Positions 25,719 through 37,300 of a stretch of DNA of 64,000 bases are shown here, piece after piece (positions within the stretch are counted from its first letter, which is position 1; every line of letters starts with the position of its first letter). A program made the position numbers and the translations under genes. The stretch is from Nymphalis io (Eukaryota; Arthropoda; Insecta; Lepidoptera; Nymphalidae), in NCBI RefSeq assembly GCF_905147045.1, contig NC_065890.1:8122001-8186000 (forward strand), in the 5' to 3' direction. Below the pieces are notes generated by a model, which was not told the DNA's origin, did not search any database, and saw only the letters and a program-made list of their open reading frames with translations.

Positions 25719-28700
25719 TCAGAAGTTGATAACACTGGCAAGTTTCTTGACACGGTTAAGAAGTAAGTCCCCTTCGCGTATGGTCGCCTGGTACAGTTGC
25801 GAGCGATCTGCGTCTGCGCCACGACCTGCGCCCGTCACTACGCAGCCAGCGACTGCATCGATGCGACACTGTAGCCGACCCGCCGCTGTGAATCTGCAAT
25901 GTCATATTATAATGTTGATAAAAAAAGTTAACGAACGTTTTAAAGCAGCCTGCCTTACTTATAAACGTTGTTTACGGGGTTATTAGTTAAACAATGCTCT
26001 CTTCTTAATTATGTCAAATCAATAATTAAGGAAAGAGCGAAATCTGTGTTTTAGTTAAACAGCCTTTAAGTAATGTTTACAAGTCAGGCCGAACCATCTT
26101 ACTATTAAGAAGAAAGTAATTCCGGTTTCAAACTATCAACAACATTTATATTATTGTGTATACATAAAATAAAACATAACAATATTAACGCTTTTTGTAT
26201 TACCCAAGTTATACGAAAAATAGTTTTTAAATTATAGTTAAGTATTTAAATTAATGCCGTAACAATAAGTATGTTAACTTTTAAGTTGTTATAAATTTTG
26301 ATAGACTTAATAGTTTTTGATAGAAAAGGACAACTATAATAATAATATTATTATTTACAATTGTAATATTTACCACTTTTGAAAATTACCAGCAACAAAA
26401 AAAAGACTAATAGACACAAACAATGCTTTGTTTGTTTTGTTGGTTTTATTAACTTTAATATTCTAAGAAACAGTTAATTTTATATAGTATATATATTTAG
26501 TCACTATATTAAGATTTTCATAGAAAATTTTCTAGTAGACTGTAAGCAGAGTAAAAATAAAGTTTATAGTTTATAAAAAATTACTTGAATTGCTCATATA
26601 AGCTACATATAGAATAATGAAGTACAAATACAAAATTAATTTTAGGAAAGCAAAGGCACACATGACATGAGAGCCAGACCCAAACCCAAAGTCAGGGTGA
26701 CGGTGATGGCGTTAGAATTATGCAAACTGATAAGCAAACTGGGTGGTACCCACCCAAATGGGATTTTAGTCAACCCCTACCTCTACCCTAGTAGTAGACT
26801 AATGATTTAATTGTTATTAAAATCCATTAACTTACGATGAGATTTCCTCCTCAACAAACTCACGGGTGACGCCAAAAGTATCAGCGATATTGTCAAGGCT
26901 AAGCGACCGGTATGCACGTAGTAACTGCACATATGCTTTGATACGCGCTTCGCGAACATAGTGCTGATAATGTGGTCTAAATATTGGGTCCACACAAATT
27001 TGAGTCTCCACCTGTAACATCAATTATTTTGCAACATAAATTTATAATATCTATAATTATTTCATTTCCTAAGAGACACTGAAACAAATGCAATACTAAT
27101 TGAATAGGCTGTAATATATCTATCTATTCTTTATTTGAATCTCTTCTATCAAAATATTTAACACTAAATAATTAGACAGGACATATTATAGTGTATAAAT
27201 GTGTGCCCCTAATACAAGTGCACTCTATATGGGGCAATGGAATGGCAAATCTGACTTTATCAGAAAGAGTTCAAAAGAAGACCAACCAAGCAAGCTTTAC
27301 GAGCTTTCCGAGGCAGAGGATCGTAAAACTTTCCAGACAACATGCTACTATGGGCAATTTCTCAACAGAAAAACCTTTTTCTTATTGGTCCAACCAACAA
27401 GACCAACAAACAAGGTAGTTGATTATAATTATTAAAACATTTATAAGTACTACAAAATACTTTACCCAAGCTAAACTTTTCATAAAGTCAGCATAACGAC
27501 ACTCATGTAGTGACTCAACAAGCTCTCTTAATTCAGGGAAACGTGAGCGTAGTGCTTGCACTGCCGCCCCTTGTCTTCGCAATGCCGCTTGCAGCGCATG
27601 ACGTTCAAGTGCCAATGCACATGCCAAAACACAATACTGTATTATTGTTCCTGTAAACAAAATATCTCTATGAATGACAAACACTATTTACACAGAATAC
27701 TTATATAATAATATTATTCTGTAATTTTTGGTTGTTCATTGAAATGTACACAGTTCTAGTACATAATAAAAATACTGCTATACCAAAGAAAATTAAATCT
27801 CACCAAAATCAACTAATTCATAAGATTCAAATGTTGAAACACAGTCAATAAATAGTTCTGCAGAATGGTTGTAATCTCGTACAGCAAGGCAGTAAATTGC
27901 TTCATATGCCTTCAGTTTGTTTCTTGAACGCCAATCACCACCCTTATCAACTAATTCATGCGCCTGTAAATATAAAATATTACTTCAATATTTAAAAAAA
28001 ATCTTTGTAATAATTTTCTTACAGTAAAATCAAAAATTGGTAAATTATTTTTCTGAGACTACTAAAATATAATTTTTTTTGTACCTTAGAAACTGCTTTG
28101 CCCATGTCCTTTACATTACAGCCGTGGAAATATGCAATTCTAAATAATGCAAATATAGCATCAAGACGTCTGTTTGTTGTTAATGTAGCATCTTCATATT
28201 TAGTTGTGGCTAAAACAGTAGCAGTTTCTTTATCACCAATTGAACATAAGTAGTCCAACCTGAAATATTAAAATTTTAATTAATATATATTTATTGAATT
28301 AATTGGAGACTACAGATCGGCAACTGCAGTGTAGTAGCTGCCACCCTTTTCATGTCCTCCTGAAGGAGGCAGGACCAGGCGTACTTTGGAGGCCTATTTT
28401 CAGCAGTGCATTATGATTGGCTGTAGATGATTACTCATATATATAATTTGATATTTATGTGGACATATATCAATTAATATTTTATTGTATTGTTTGTTGA
28501 AATATACTTGGATAATAGACATCAGATAAGCATAAAAAGATATACAAAAAAAAACATCAGATATTTTGATATTTACTACAAATAGTAATGTCTTTTACAT
28601 ACACATTTTTGCTGACAGACATAATTTCGTGGAATACTCATTTTACGATATTACATCTCTTACCGCACAAAGCCTTAGATAATAGCACAAGTCTAATATA

Positions 28701-29116
28701 TTTAAGAAACAAGCTTTTGAAGAATTGTTACAAAGACTGAGAAAACCGATTGGAGGTTAGAACAAGAGAGAATTTAATATCCTTAAATCCTAAAACTACT
28801 ACTAGAAGTAAATACAGATTAAGCCATTATCAAATTACCGATCCTGCCAGACTGGTGTTTCAGAATCATCATCTTCGAATTTAGATAATCGATCTTGGTT
28901 TTCTTTTGCCATGTCTTCATACAATTTCTGATCCAAATTCCAGCCAAGATCAGTACAAACTTCTTTATAATAAGGAGCCATATTTCCTGCCTTTATTCCT
29001 TGGAACAATTGATCTTTAAGTTGTGGGTCATCTTTAAATTGAGGTAATGATAACTTGAACTTTATGCCAGCTAATGCCATATATTCAGGTGTTTTCCCTT
29101 CAGCAGAGAGCTCCAT
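25719..29116 (-). CDS. Rpn7: 26S proteasome lid subunit Rpn7/PSMD6, divergent copy, 6 exons
   Basis: Exons (minus strand) 28839-29116, 28085-28259, 27804-27963, 27466-27650, 26836-27011 and 25719-25893 join in consistent phase into 382 residues; human PSMD6 has 389. Rpn7 is a PCI-domain scaffold of the proteasome regulatory-particle lid. Hallmarks: NMAPYYKEVCTDLGW near residue 45; YLCSIGDKE near 95; KGGDWRSRNKLKAYE near 158; VSTFESYELVDF at the end of exon 3; PHYQHYVREARIKAY and YRSLSLDNIADTFGV in the PCI domain; AAGRLQCRID; GDLLLNRVKKLASVIN at the C-terminus. It differs from the fly and human proteins at many positions that those two share, and it is about nine residues shorter before YLC. 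It could be a fast-evolving orthologue or a tissue-specific paralogue. Exons 4 and 6 are GC-rich with Ala/Arg runs, exons 1-3 AT-rich. The frame is intact, so it is not an obvious pseudogene. Confidence 0.9.
27172..27412 (-). mobile_element. Degenerate SINE family A copy in Rpn7 intron 4
   Basis: It contains CATATTATAGTGTATAAATG, matching the tail region of the SINE at 17165-17492, and ends near a CCAACCAACAAGACCAAC stretch equivalent to the tRNA-like head. It sits between Rpn7 exons 4 and 5. Confidence 0.65.
28302..28430 (+). repeat. LINE-like 3' fragment in Rpn7 intron 1
   Basis: A GC-richer block (CTCCTGAAGGAGGCAGGACC ... GCAGTGCATTATGATTGGCT) resembling the ends of lepidopteran non-LTR elements. 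No terminal repeats could be defined. Confidence 0.35.
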
Positions 29117-30878
29117 TTTGCAAAGTTACCGATGCACTATTAAAAGACTAAATTTAAATTCTTTATAAGATATTATGGTTTAATCATAAAAAACAACTCA
29201 TAAGAAGTTTATATGATTTTAAAATAATGACAAGTCACTATTCCTTGCAAAAGATATTGTTAGGTTTACACAGACTAAGCATAATACGTAAATACAGACT
29301 ATTTGTAATTTTTACAATATCAAAAGGTCACAGACTCACAGCTATGCTATGCTCTATGTTTACGAGTTCATAAATTCATACAATTATTATGAGCTTATTA
29401 ATGATATTATACATGAACAAGGAAGAAGTTCATTCAATCATACAGGAACTGCAAGCCATATTTTCATCGCTCCATTTATTTTGTGTTCACACTGCCATTA
29501 CTATAAAATCTGATAGACAGATTTATATATAAAAGAAAATAACTGACAGAAGTAAAAAACAGTATTGTGTATATTGTATGTATTGTAATATAATATTTAT
29601 GATACTCAACATTTTTCATTAGTTGAATATTGCAGTTATGTTTCTGTAAAAATGTAATACCTAGTAATAGAATCGTAGAACAGCGCGACCATCGCATCAC
29701 CGTATCTGTTCCATCGTGCACAATAAACGTTTATTGTTAAGGGTTTATACAGTCTAATACCAAACAAACTATGATATCAGTGTAAGTAGGCATATTACAT
29801 GCAATTTGAATAAAAAAAATTAAATAAAAAACGAAAACATTAGTTACTCTCACCGTCGTATTATAATTTCAACGTAATAAATTAGACAAAGTATTAACCC
29901 ACAATAAAAACATAAAGTAATATCTAAACTATGTAAAGTTTATATTATGTAGCGCAGTTACATAATATAATATTTATTTCACTTGTACTATGAATGCGAA
30001 TCGACTGCCTCGTTGGTCTAGTGGCTTGATGTAAGGCCGCAGACCCAGAGGTCCTGGGTTCAATTCCCAGGTCGGACAAATTATTGGGTTTTTCTCTCAA
30101 AAATTCTTAGTAGCAGTCCGGAGTCTGCAAGTTGAAAGTATGTTCACTCCCGTGCCTCAAATAGCACGTGAAGTCGTTGGTCCTGCGCCTGAACTCTTTC
30201 CAGTCCTGTCGGATTGCCGTCTCATCGGATAAGGGAATAGAGAGTGCACCTGTGTTTGCGCACACACTTGTGCACTATAATATCTTGGGCGTAGTTGGCT
30301 AATCTCTATTGAAATAGGCCGCCGTGGCCGAAATCGGTCTGAAGGACGTTATTGTTACTCGCATTTATAGTAACAATAAGTAGCTCTGTTTCTTTCTCGG
30401 TTTTGATGAAATGTGGTATGTACTAAGAAGCAAGCTTGACCACAAAAAAAGGACATAGGTTACTTTTTTATATGTGACAACCTGTTCTTTAGATCAAAAT
30501 GTTCTACCATAAAAAATGACCAGATTTATAACATATATACCGATGATAAAAAAGCATCCACGACATAAATTTTAAATGCATAATAATTTTAGGAATATAA
30601 CTTTTGAAATTATAAATAATTTAAAAAAAGTTTTATTTTGACTTGTGTTTAAACTTGTAAGAATGTATAACAGCAAGATTTTATAATGACATTGACAGAC
30701 GACAGCTAAGAAATATGTATGAACTCTAAACTATGGAGATCTGACATTTACAAAATATGAAGTGGATATATTGCGATTTAGAAACTTAGTCACAACCGAA
30801 ACTAAATAAAGTTTATCTTTACTTTACTTCGTAAGAAAATGTTTGGTTGTGTTCCAACAGTTGTTTAATTTCTTAAAA
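29117..30878. other. Divergent intergenic region between Rpn7 and Nibbler
   Basis: Both genes are transcribed away from this 1.8-kb stretch, so both promoters should lie here. It contains one SINE (30002-30350). A nine-codon upstream reading frame (30839-30868) lies just before the Nibbler start. No TATA box or other core element stands out from the AT-rich background. Confidence 0.6.
30002..30350 (+). mobile_element. tRNA-derived SINE family A, best-preserved copy
   Basis: The head CGACTGCCTCGTTGGTCTAG has an A-box (TGGTCTAGTGG) and the B-box GGTTCAATTCCC in a good T-arm (CCTGG/CCAGG). A tRNA-unrelated body with ACTCTTTCCAGTCCTGTCGG and a GGCCGCCGTGGCCGAAATCG tail follow. Other copies: 37252-37612, 52552-53030, and inverted 17165-17492 and 27172-27412. 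The acceptor stem does not pair, so it is not a functional tRNA. Confidence 0.85.
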
Positions 30879-33404
30879 ATGGATATCAATCTACTAGTTG
30901 GTAAGGATCAAGCTATTAAAATTGTTCCCTCAATTGAAGAATCTCTAAATAATATAGGTCTAAACACAGACATTGATGATAGAACTTTAATATGGCTCAA
31001 CCAACTGAAATTAAAATGGAAATCTTGGAAGAAATGTCCTGCAACAGATCATCATTTTGATGCATTTTTTCAGTTTACACCAGATCCATATAGAGTTTCT
31101 TTAGTATGCATTATTAAATGTGAAGAGTTTACAGATTGTAAGCCAAAAAGTTTGCCCTATTATATATTAGAGACTTTAAGCAAGTGGTCACAATCAAGTG
31201 AAATTTTACCAGAAGAAAAAATAAAACTTCCAGCTTTTCAAATTGCTATACAACAAAGAAATATACTTTTTCTCAGTTTACTTATAAAGACTTACCAATT
31301 ATTTACAATTAAAGAAACAATTTTACCTACTGTTAGGAATATGTTAAAAAATGATAATTGCAAACAAGCTTCCCAAATTGTGGTAGCTATGGAGTTATTT
31401 GATGAAATACCAGTTGAAAACTTACTTTTTCCTTTAATTTTGCAAGACAAAGCTAACATGATTGATGAATATTTGTCAGAATGTCCCAATCAAGTAAGAC
31501 CTCTATTACTATTTTTAGATAACTTGTTACATAAAAACATTAATATAAGAGATTTTACACAGAAGTTTATAGATGAAAATAGAGTATGCAATGTTAAATA
31601 TGAAAAAATCCATTATAAACCAATTGGCAAGTTGGTTGCTCGGTTATGCAATAAATTTAACATTCCCATAGAAACATGTCAAAATCTTAGCAAAAATCGA
31701 ACAAGAGGAGGCTTGAGATATTTAATACATCAAAAATATATTCAACACAATGTAAGTTCATCTGCATGGGATGATATGGTAAAAGACTCTCTCAAAAATA
31801 ACACTGAATGTGCCTATGAATTTATTGATATGTTAATAGAATATGATATAAAGGAAGCTCTTAAGTGGGCCACATATTTTGAGTTGCCTGAAATTAGTCT
31901 GCCATTAGCTTTAAAAAATGTTTCAATAGAAGAAGTGCCTGCTGAAGAAGAGAACTGGGATAAACATGATGAGATAACTCAGGAATATTTTAAATTACCA
32001 CTTCCTGAAAGCAGTATAAAAATAATTGATACAGGTGAAACATTTTATGATCTTGTATCTAATTTAATAAATTGTAGCATTGTAAGTATTGATTGTGAAT
32101 GGAAACCATCATTTGGAGCAACACAATCACAAGTTGCTCTAATCCAAATTGCCTCTAATGATTGTATTTATTTGATTGATACATTAGTTCTAAATAACAA
32201 GCAATATTCAAGTTTTTGGTATAGATTTAATAAGTCATTGTTAGAAAATGCAGAAATAATAAAATTGGGATTTGGACTTGAACAAGATTTAAAAGAAATA
32301 AAGTCTTCAATTAGTGGATTAAGCAATATTAAAGTTAAAGGTGAAGGATTACTAGATTTAGGACTGTTGTGGAAAAGACTTATTAATTTTGGTCTTACAT
32401 TACCTAGTGATAGTGGAGGTAACAGTTTAAGCTCTTTAGTACAGGCTTGTTTTGGACTTCCACTAGAAAAGGCTGAACAGTGCTCCAACTGGGAATTAAG
32501 GCCATTAAGAAATACTCAATTACATTATGCCGCTCTTGATGCTTTTGTACTACTAGAAATCTATTATTATCTGCAAAAAAGATGTGTCGAACAAAAAATA
32601 AATTTTGATGATATTTGTAATGATGTTATGTTGGAACGAAAATTAAAAAGTGTTAAAGCCACAAAGAAGATTACAGTCGCTGACAGATTATTGGCATGTA
32701 CATTGGAATTTAAATCAAATCGAAGCAAAGATATAAAAATAATTGTTGAACATGAATTATCTCATTTATTGGCATATTTCAGATATTGTGGCATTGATAC
32801 AATTGTTGTATCTCCATCAAAGTTGTGGCATGATACAGTTAATTTAGCCATACTGGAAAATCGTTTAATTTTAACAAATAAATTAAAATGTTCGCCCACA
32901 ACCCAATTTCCCCAAAATTTAATATTAGATGTAAGTCATGGTAATATTAAAGATCAAGTTAGAAATACATTTTCCAAATATAATATAGTTTTTACACAAA
33001 GTGACCTTTTAAGCAGATGTTTACATTGTAATTCTACTGACTTAAAGAAATTGACTTCAGATGAAGTGATTGATATTTGTAATTTGTATCAATTGCCAAG
33101 TAACTCTAACACAAATAGCAAAAGATATGCAAGTGATAATGAAGAAGAAGACCCATTTTATGATAATTTTCTCAGTGATTCTGATGGAGATGATATATAT
33201 TTGTCCCAACCGATAACAGCACCAAATAAATCTTGTGTAACAAGTATGGGTGCTTTAATTGATATAGACAATGTTCAGAAATTATCAACATCTTCCAAAA
33301 CAGCATCTCTTTGTGAAAGCTGTGGTAAATTGTATTGGGATGAAGATGCTTTGATAAAACCTATTCATGAACTAATTTCATCTTTAAAACATTTCAGTGA
33401 TTAA
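30879..33404 (+). CDS. nbr: Nibbler / mut-7 (EXD3) 3'-5' exoribonuclease, single exon
   Basis: 841 residues from ATG 30879 (good context AAAAATGG) to TAA 33402-33404. In-frame codons further upstream include no ATG. Nibbler trims 3' ends of miRNAs in Argonaute and of piRNAs (Drosophila knowledge). The exonuclease domain is an intact DEDDy type: D405 and E407 in SIDCEWKPSFG, D470 in KLGFGLEQDLKE, Y550 and D554 in HYAALDAFVLLE. The first ~390 residues are the helical N-terminal region. From about residue 610 comes a Mut7-C-like region, with CLHC (714-717) and CESC (812-815) as a likely zinc ribbon. Where Mut7-C domains usually begin with a VD pair, this one reads IVEHELSHLL, so its acidic site looks altered. 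The lack of introns over 2.5 kb is notable beside its intron-rich neighbours; it could reflect ancient retroposition or intron loss. Confidence 0.93.
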   Translation: MDINLLVGKDQAIKIVPSIEESLNNIGLNTDIDDRTLIWLNQLKLKWKSWKKCPATDHHFDAFFQFTPDPYRVSLVCIIKCEEFTDCKPKSLPYYILETLSKWSQSSEILPEEKIKLPAFQIAIQQRNILFLSLLIKTYQLFTIKETILPTVRNMLKNDNCKQASQIVVAMELFDEIPVENLLFPLILQDKANMIDEYLSECPNQVRPLLLFLDNLLHKNINIRDFTQKFIDENRVCNVKYEKIHYKPIGKLVARLCNKFNIPIETCQNLSKNRTRGGLRYLIHQKYIQHNVSSSAWDDMVKDSLKNNTECAYEFIDMLIEYDIKEALKWATYFELPEISLPLALKNVSIEEVPAEEENWDKHDEITQEYFKLPLPESSIKIIDTGETFYDLVSNLINCSIVSIDCEWKPSFGATQSQVALIQIASNDCIYLIDTLVLNNKQYSSFWYRFNKSLLENAEIIKLGFGLEQDLKEIKSSISGLSNIKVKGEGLLDLGLLWKRLINFGLTLPSDSGGNSLSSLVQACFGLPLEKAEQCSNWELRPLRNTQLHYAALDAFVLLEIYYYLQKRCVEQKINFDDICNDVMLERKLKSVKATKKITVADRLLACTLEFKSNRSKDIKIIVEHELSHLLAYFRYCGIDTIVVSPSKLWHDTVNLAILENRLILTNKLKCSPTTQFPQNLILDVSHGNIKDQVRNTFSKYNIVFTQSDLLSRCLHCNSTDLKKLTSDEVIDICNLYQLPSNSNTNSKRYASDNEEEDPFYDNFLSDSDGDDIYLSQPITAPNKSCVTSMGALIDIDNVQKLSTSSKTASLCESCGKLYWDEDALIKPIHELISSLKHFSD

Positions 33405-33438
33405 AAGTGCATAAAGTATAAAAGTACAAAAGATAGCA

Positions 33439-33444
33439 ATAAAG
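33439..33444 (+). terminator. Nibbler poly(A) signal AATAAA
   Basis: AATAAA lies 35 bases after the stop in AGCAATAAAGTTGG, with T-rich sequence (33459-33470) just downstream, as expected of a cleavage site. Confidence 0.6.
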
Positions 33445-34318
33445 TTGGTTAATTCATTATTTTTTTTATTTGTATAAACATAATTAATACATACTAATTG
33501 TTTATATAAAGTGATAATAATTATGAATACTATAAGACAACAAGTATAGAACTATTTTAAGCAAAACGGAAAGTTTTTTTTTCCGCCTAATTTAAATATG
33601 TCAACTTTTATATAATAAGAAAACTATTAATAAAAGCAATATTTTAATAATTCGTTTTAATTTTTGTATGTACCTATCATTTGCCATTAGCATTTAATTT
33701 CGCTTAAACAGTAATAATTTCTTGTAATGTAAAATCTGTGAATACCTACTGCCAAACACATGGCTTGATGTTCAGCTAAACATAATTTATTAACAGTTCT
33801 AAAAAGATTGATATTAAACCAAGATAATGGTGGTAATTCTTTGGTGTAATTTTGTTATTATCATGTAACAGAAAAAGCAAGGTAAAAATATAATGATGAG
33901 ATAACGGCTTATCCTTTTGTAGCTATACATTATTTTCAACTATCACGCGTCAGGCATAATCAGAAACTACAACGAATAGCGTAAAACGAGTCTCTGGGCT
34001 GATCTAAATAAATGTAACGGAGCAATTTTGTTTCGACTTTTTTTTTGTAACTTATGTAAATATTTTTCGCTATTCCTTGAAATTTAAGATTTGGCCTAAA
34101 ACGTCAGTCGTCAACTTGAATAACTCAACTGTATATGCTTACGGCTAATCAATCCAAGAGTAATCTTAGGTCCTATTTTTATTTATATAAATATGTGTAC
34201 AAAATACATAGAAAAATATTTACCACATATAATTATCTAAATTTAAGATTATGAACATATTGTGCAAATATTAAATTATATATTTTTTAATTTTACTAAC
34301 TAAAGCCCCATAAACAAT

Positions 34319-34353
34319 TTTATTTAATACTAGCAACATAAATAATGTTTATT
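34319..34353 (-). terminator. RabGGTA candidate poly(A) signals
   Basis: Minus-strand AATAAA hexamers at 34348-34353 and 34319-34324 lie about 17 and 46 bases past the stop; the farther one is the more plausible distance. Confidence 0.45.
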
Positions 34354-34369
34354 GTTGTGGTTGTTGTAA

Positions 34370-37300
34370 CTAAAATATAACTTTTATGGTTTTATGTTTT
34401 TCTTTAAACAATTCAATATCTTCTGAACTCAAATTGGGATTGTCTTGTAGATTTAATACTTCTAGTTCTAAATTAGGAAATTCTTTCAATGTCGTTAATT
34501 TGTTGCCAGACAAATCCAAGTCCTGAAAAGTTATAATTGTGTTGATTAAGTATTAAACAATTTCTTAAAATATCTTTAAAGTTGCAAAAAATATTGTCAT
34601 GTTAAGTGTGTTGTATGTAAGTACAGTGTTAAACAAAAATAGGAACCTTTCATTTTATTAGATTGCTTTAGGTCAGGAATTATGTGCAATATTAACTAAA
34701 CAATAAAAATATTGAATATAAGGCTATTAAAGTAATTTTAGATGGTCACTACTGTTATATGGGACTCCTGATGGAAAGTCAACATCACCGTCACTGGCAC
34801 TGTAAGAAATATAAATTACTTCTTACAGCAATAATGCACCGCCAACCACTAGATTTAACATGTTGTGAGTCCATTGTACATGTAATTATACTGGCTTACT
34901 CACATTGTCCATTGTGCCTGTAATTACACTGGCTCACTCACCCTTCAGACCAGAACACACCATTACCAGTATTGCTGTTTTGCCATAGAACAGTAGGTGG
35001 TACCTACCCAGATGAGCTTGCACAAAGCCCTACCATCTTTATAAAATACAATGTTACTTTACCTTACAATGTTGTAACTTTACTAAAGATGGCAATATAA
35101 TAGAAGTAAGATCTTGATTGGACAAGTCAACAGTTTTGCAATAACTATAATATTGCAAATGAGGTAAACTGGTTAACTTTTCCTTAAATCCACTTTTGTA
35201 GTGGAGACTATCACCCTGGTAATCAGTTGGTAATTGTTGCTCAATATTCCATTTAGATATTAAATCACTGTAGTACCCAGCTCTCAAAGAATCTAAATCT
35301 TTCAAAGTTTGCAGATTTTCTACTACTTCTTTATGATATAATTTCGCATTTATACAATGCAAGAATACAGTTGTTGTTAGTAGTGTCCCTAAAATACATA
35401 CAATACATAAACATACATTTTCTTACAATAATAATTAATATTTTATAAATATTTAAGATGTTTTCTACTTATTTTATTTTACAACAAACTTTACCTATAA
35501 TTATATGATGCAATGTACAAGTGTTTGAGAAAAAAAAGGAAGAGTTAACATTGTTCACAACCTGTTTAAGAGTGTTTATCAAAATCAGCACTCTAATACC
35601 TCGACATTTTAGCAGAAAAATCTTCCATAAGAAATATTTAATATGAGCAAAACTATGATACAGTAGAATGTAATAGAAATCCTCTATCTTCCAAAACATA
35701 TATAATAAATTAGCAAAAAATATTAAGTTGGTATAAAGAAAACCTAACAAGACTGATACTATATACTTGTTATGCACAATACTTACACTTGTTATCAGGT
35801 TCCAAAACTAACAATTGACGACATGCATCCAGTTGCTCGGTCAGTTCCTGTACTACAGGCTCTGAATATTGGTTTTGGAAATTAATTTTACTTTTTCCAA
35901 TAAAAACACAAGGTTCATGTTGTTTGCAATTAATGATTTCTTTTTCATCATCCAATTGTGAATGCTCCATCTAAAAACATAGTTTAATTTAACATTTTTT
36001 GTGTTAATAATAAAAACAATCAATAGTTTGAACCAACCTTTATATCTAAATTTTTGTTGATTTCTTCATTATGTAACAAAATCCATAAATCGTCATATTC
36101 ATGCCCATTGCAGGAGATCCATTTACCATTAATTATCTTATTATTAAAATATACTTTTATGTTTGTATTTATATAATCAATTGAAATACATTTGTTCCAA
36201 GAAATGGATGTTTTTCTTGGTGTAACAATAAATGCAACAACTTGAACTGTGGCTTTGACTGCACCTGTGAATTTTAATTATTTCTTTAAATATCAGCTAT
36301 AATTGCTTGTAATATTATTATGTGGACCATACCAAAAAACCCTATATTTATCTGTAAAATTTGATAATAAAAGTTAAAGTTTAGTCAAACATTAATTTTA
36401 TGTATCTCTTTAGTTTTGTTAGCAATTTATAGTCAAGCCATTTAAGCACCTTAAGAGAACCATTATAAAACAACTTGAATATAAAACATCAAATTTCTCA
36501 ACTATTATCAAAATAAATATTAATAAAGGATCTATATTAAATATATAATGGTGAAAATCACATCAAAATATACACTTTTTAAAAATTAGTGTACAAACAG
36601 ACAGATGCAAAACCCGAATATGATTTCATCTATTAAAAGATTTGGACAGTTACCCAACAACCATCTCTGATAAAACCAGGCACTTGTATCGTCTGGGTCA
36701 GTAAAAGCTGCACTTTGAACCATTTTTAGTTCATGCTTATGATGATTATCTTGAATAGGTCTTCCTCCTGTAAAATAGCAAATTAATGTGGTTAAGTTTA
36801 ACTATAGAATAAAATAAATAAATATTAGCGGTTCCGGCAGTACCAAAGACAAATATGAAATATTTTACATATTTGTTTTAAATAATTCACTTATAATAAT
36901 GACTTATTTTAGATATATTTTCATATATAATATAATATAGATTATTTTAAATAAAATAAAAATATTATAGAATAATAAAAATTTAAGGAACTTATTTAGC
37001 AAAAGTTCATAAATAATATTCAAAGAATTCATCACCCTTCAAATCAGGATATAATTCTAACAACATTTTGCTTCTGTAATGCCAAGCTGAATAATTTGAA
37101 AAGTTGTCATATAATTTCTCAGTTGTAAAATCAAATTCTTCTTGCAATGGAGGTTTGCATTGACTAACCACAAAACGACGATAATCCCACGTATGAACTA
37201 AAAACAAAAACTCCTTTTGAATAGACATTGATTTTATTATATTATGTGCTTTGACTGCCTCGTTGGTCTAGTGGTTTGATGTTAGGTCGCAGACCCAGAG

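Larger units (their letters stand above)
33405..34369. other. Convergent intergenic region, Nibbler to RabGGTA
   Basis: AT-rich sequence holding the 3' ends of two facing genes. Apart from the poly(A) signals I see nothing in it. Confidence 0.6.

Noticed and set aside
30002..30075. A possible tRNA gene (A-box, B-box and a good T-arm)
   Set aside because: No acceptor stem pairs, and the same head recurs at several loci joined to a common tail, so it is a SINE head.
30843..30878. An earlier start for Nibbler
   Set aside because: The first codon would be TTG; the first in-frame ATG is at 30879 in good context.
35469..35777. 102-codon minus-strand frame
   Set aside because: It lies in RabGGTA intron 8, is rich in Phe/Ile/Tyr as AT-rich DNA gives by chance, and matches nothing.
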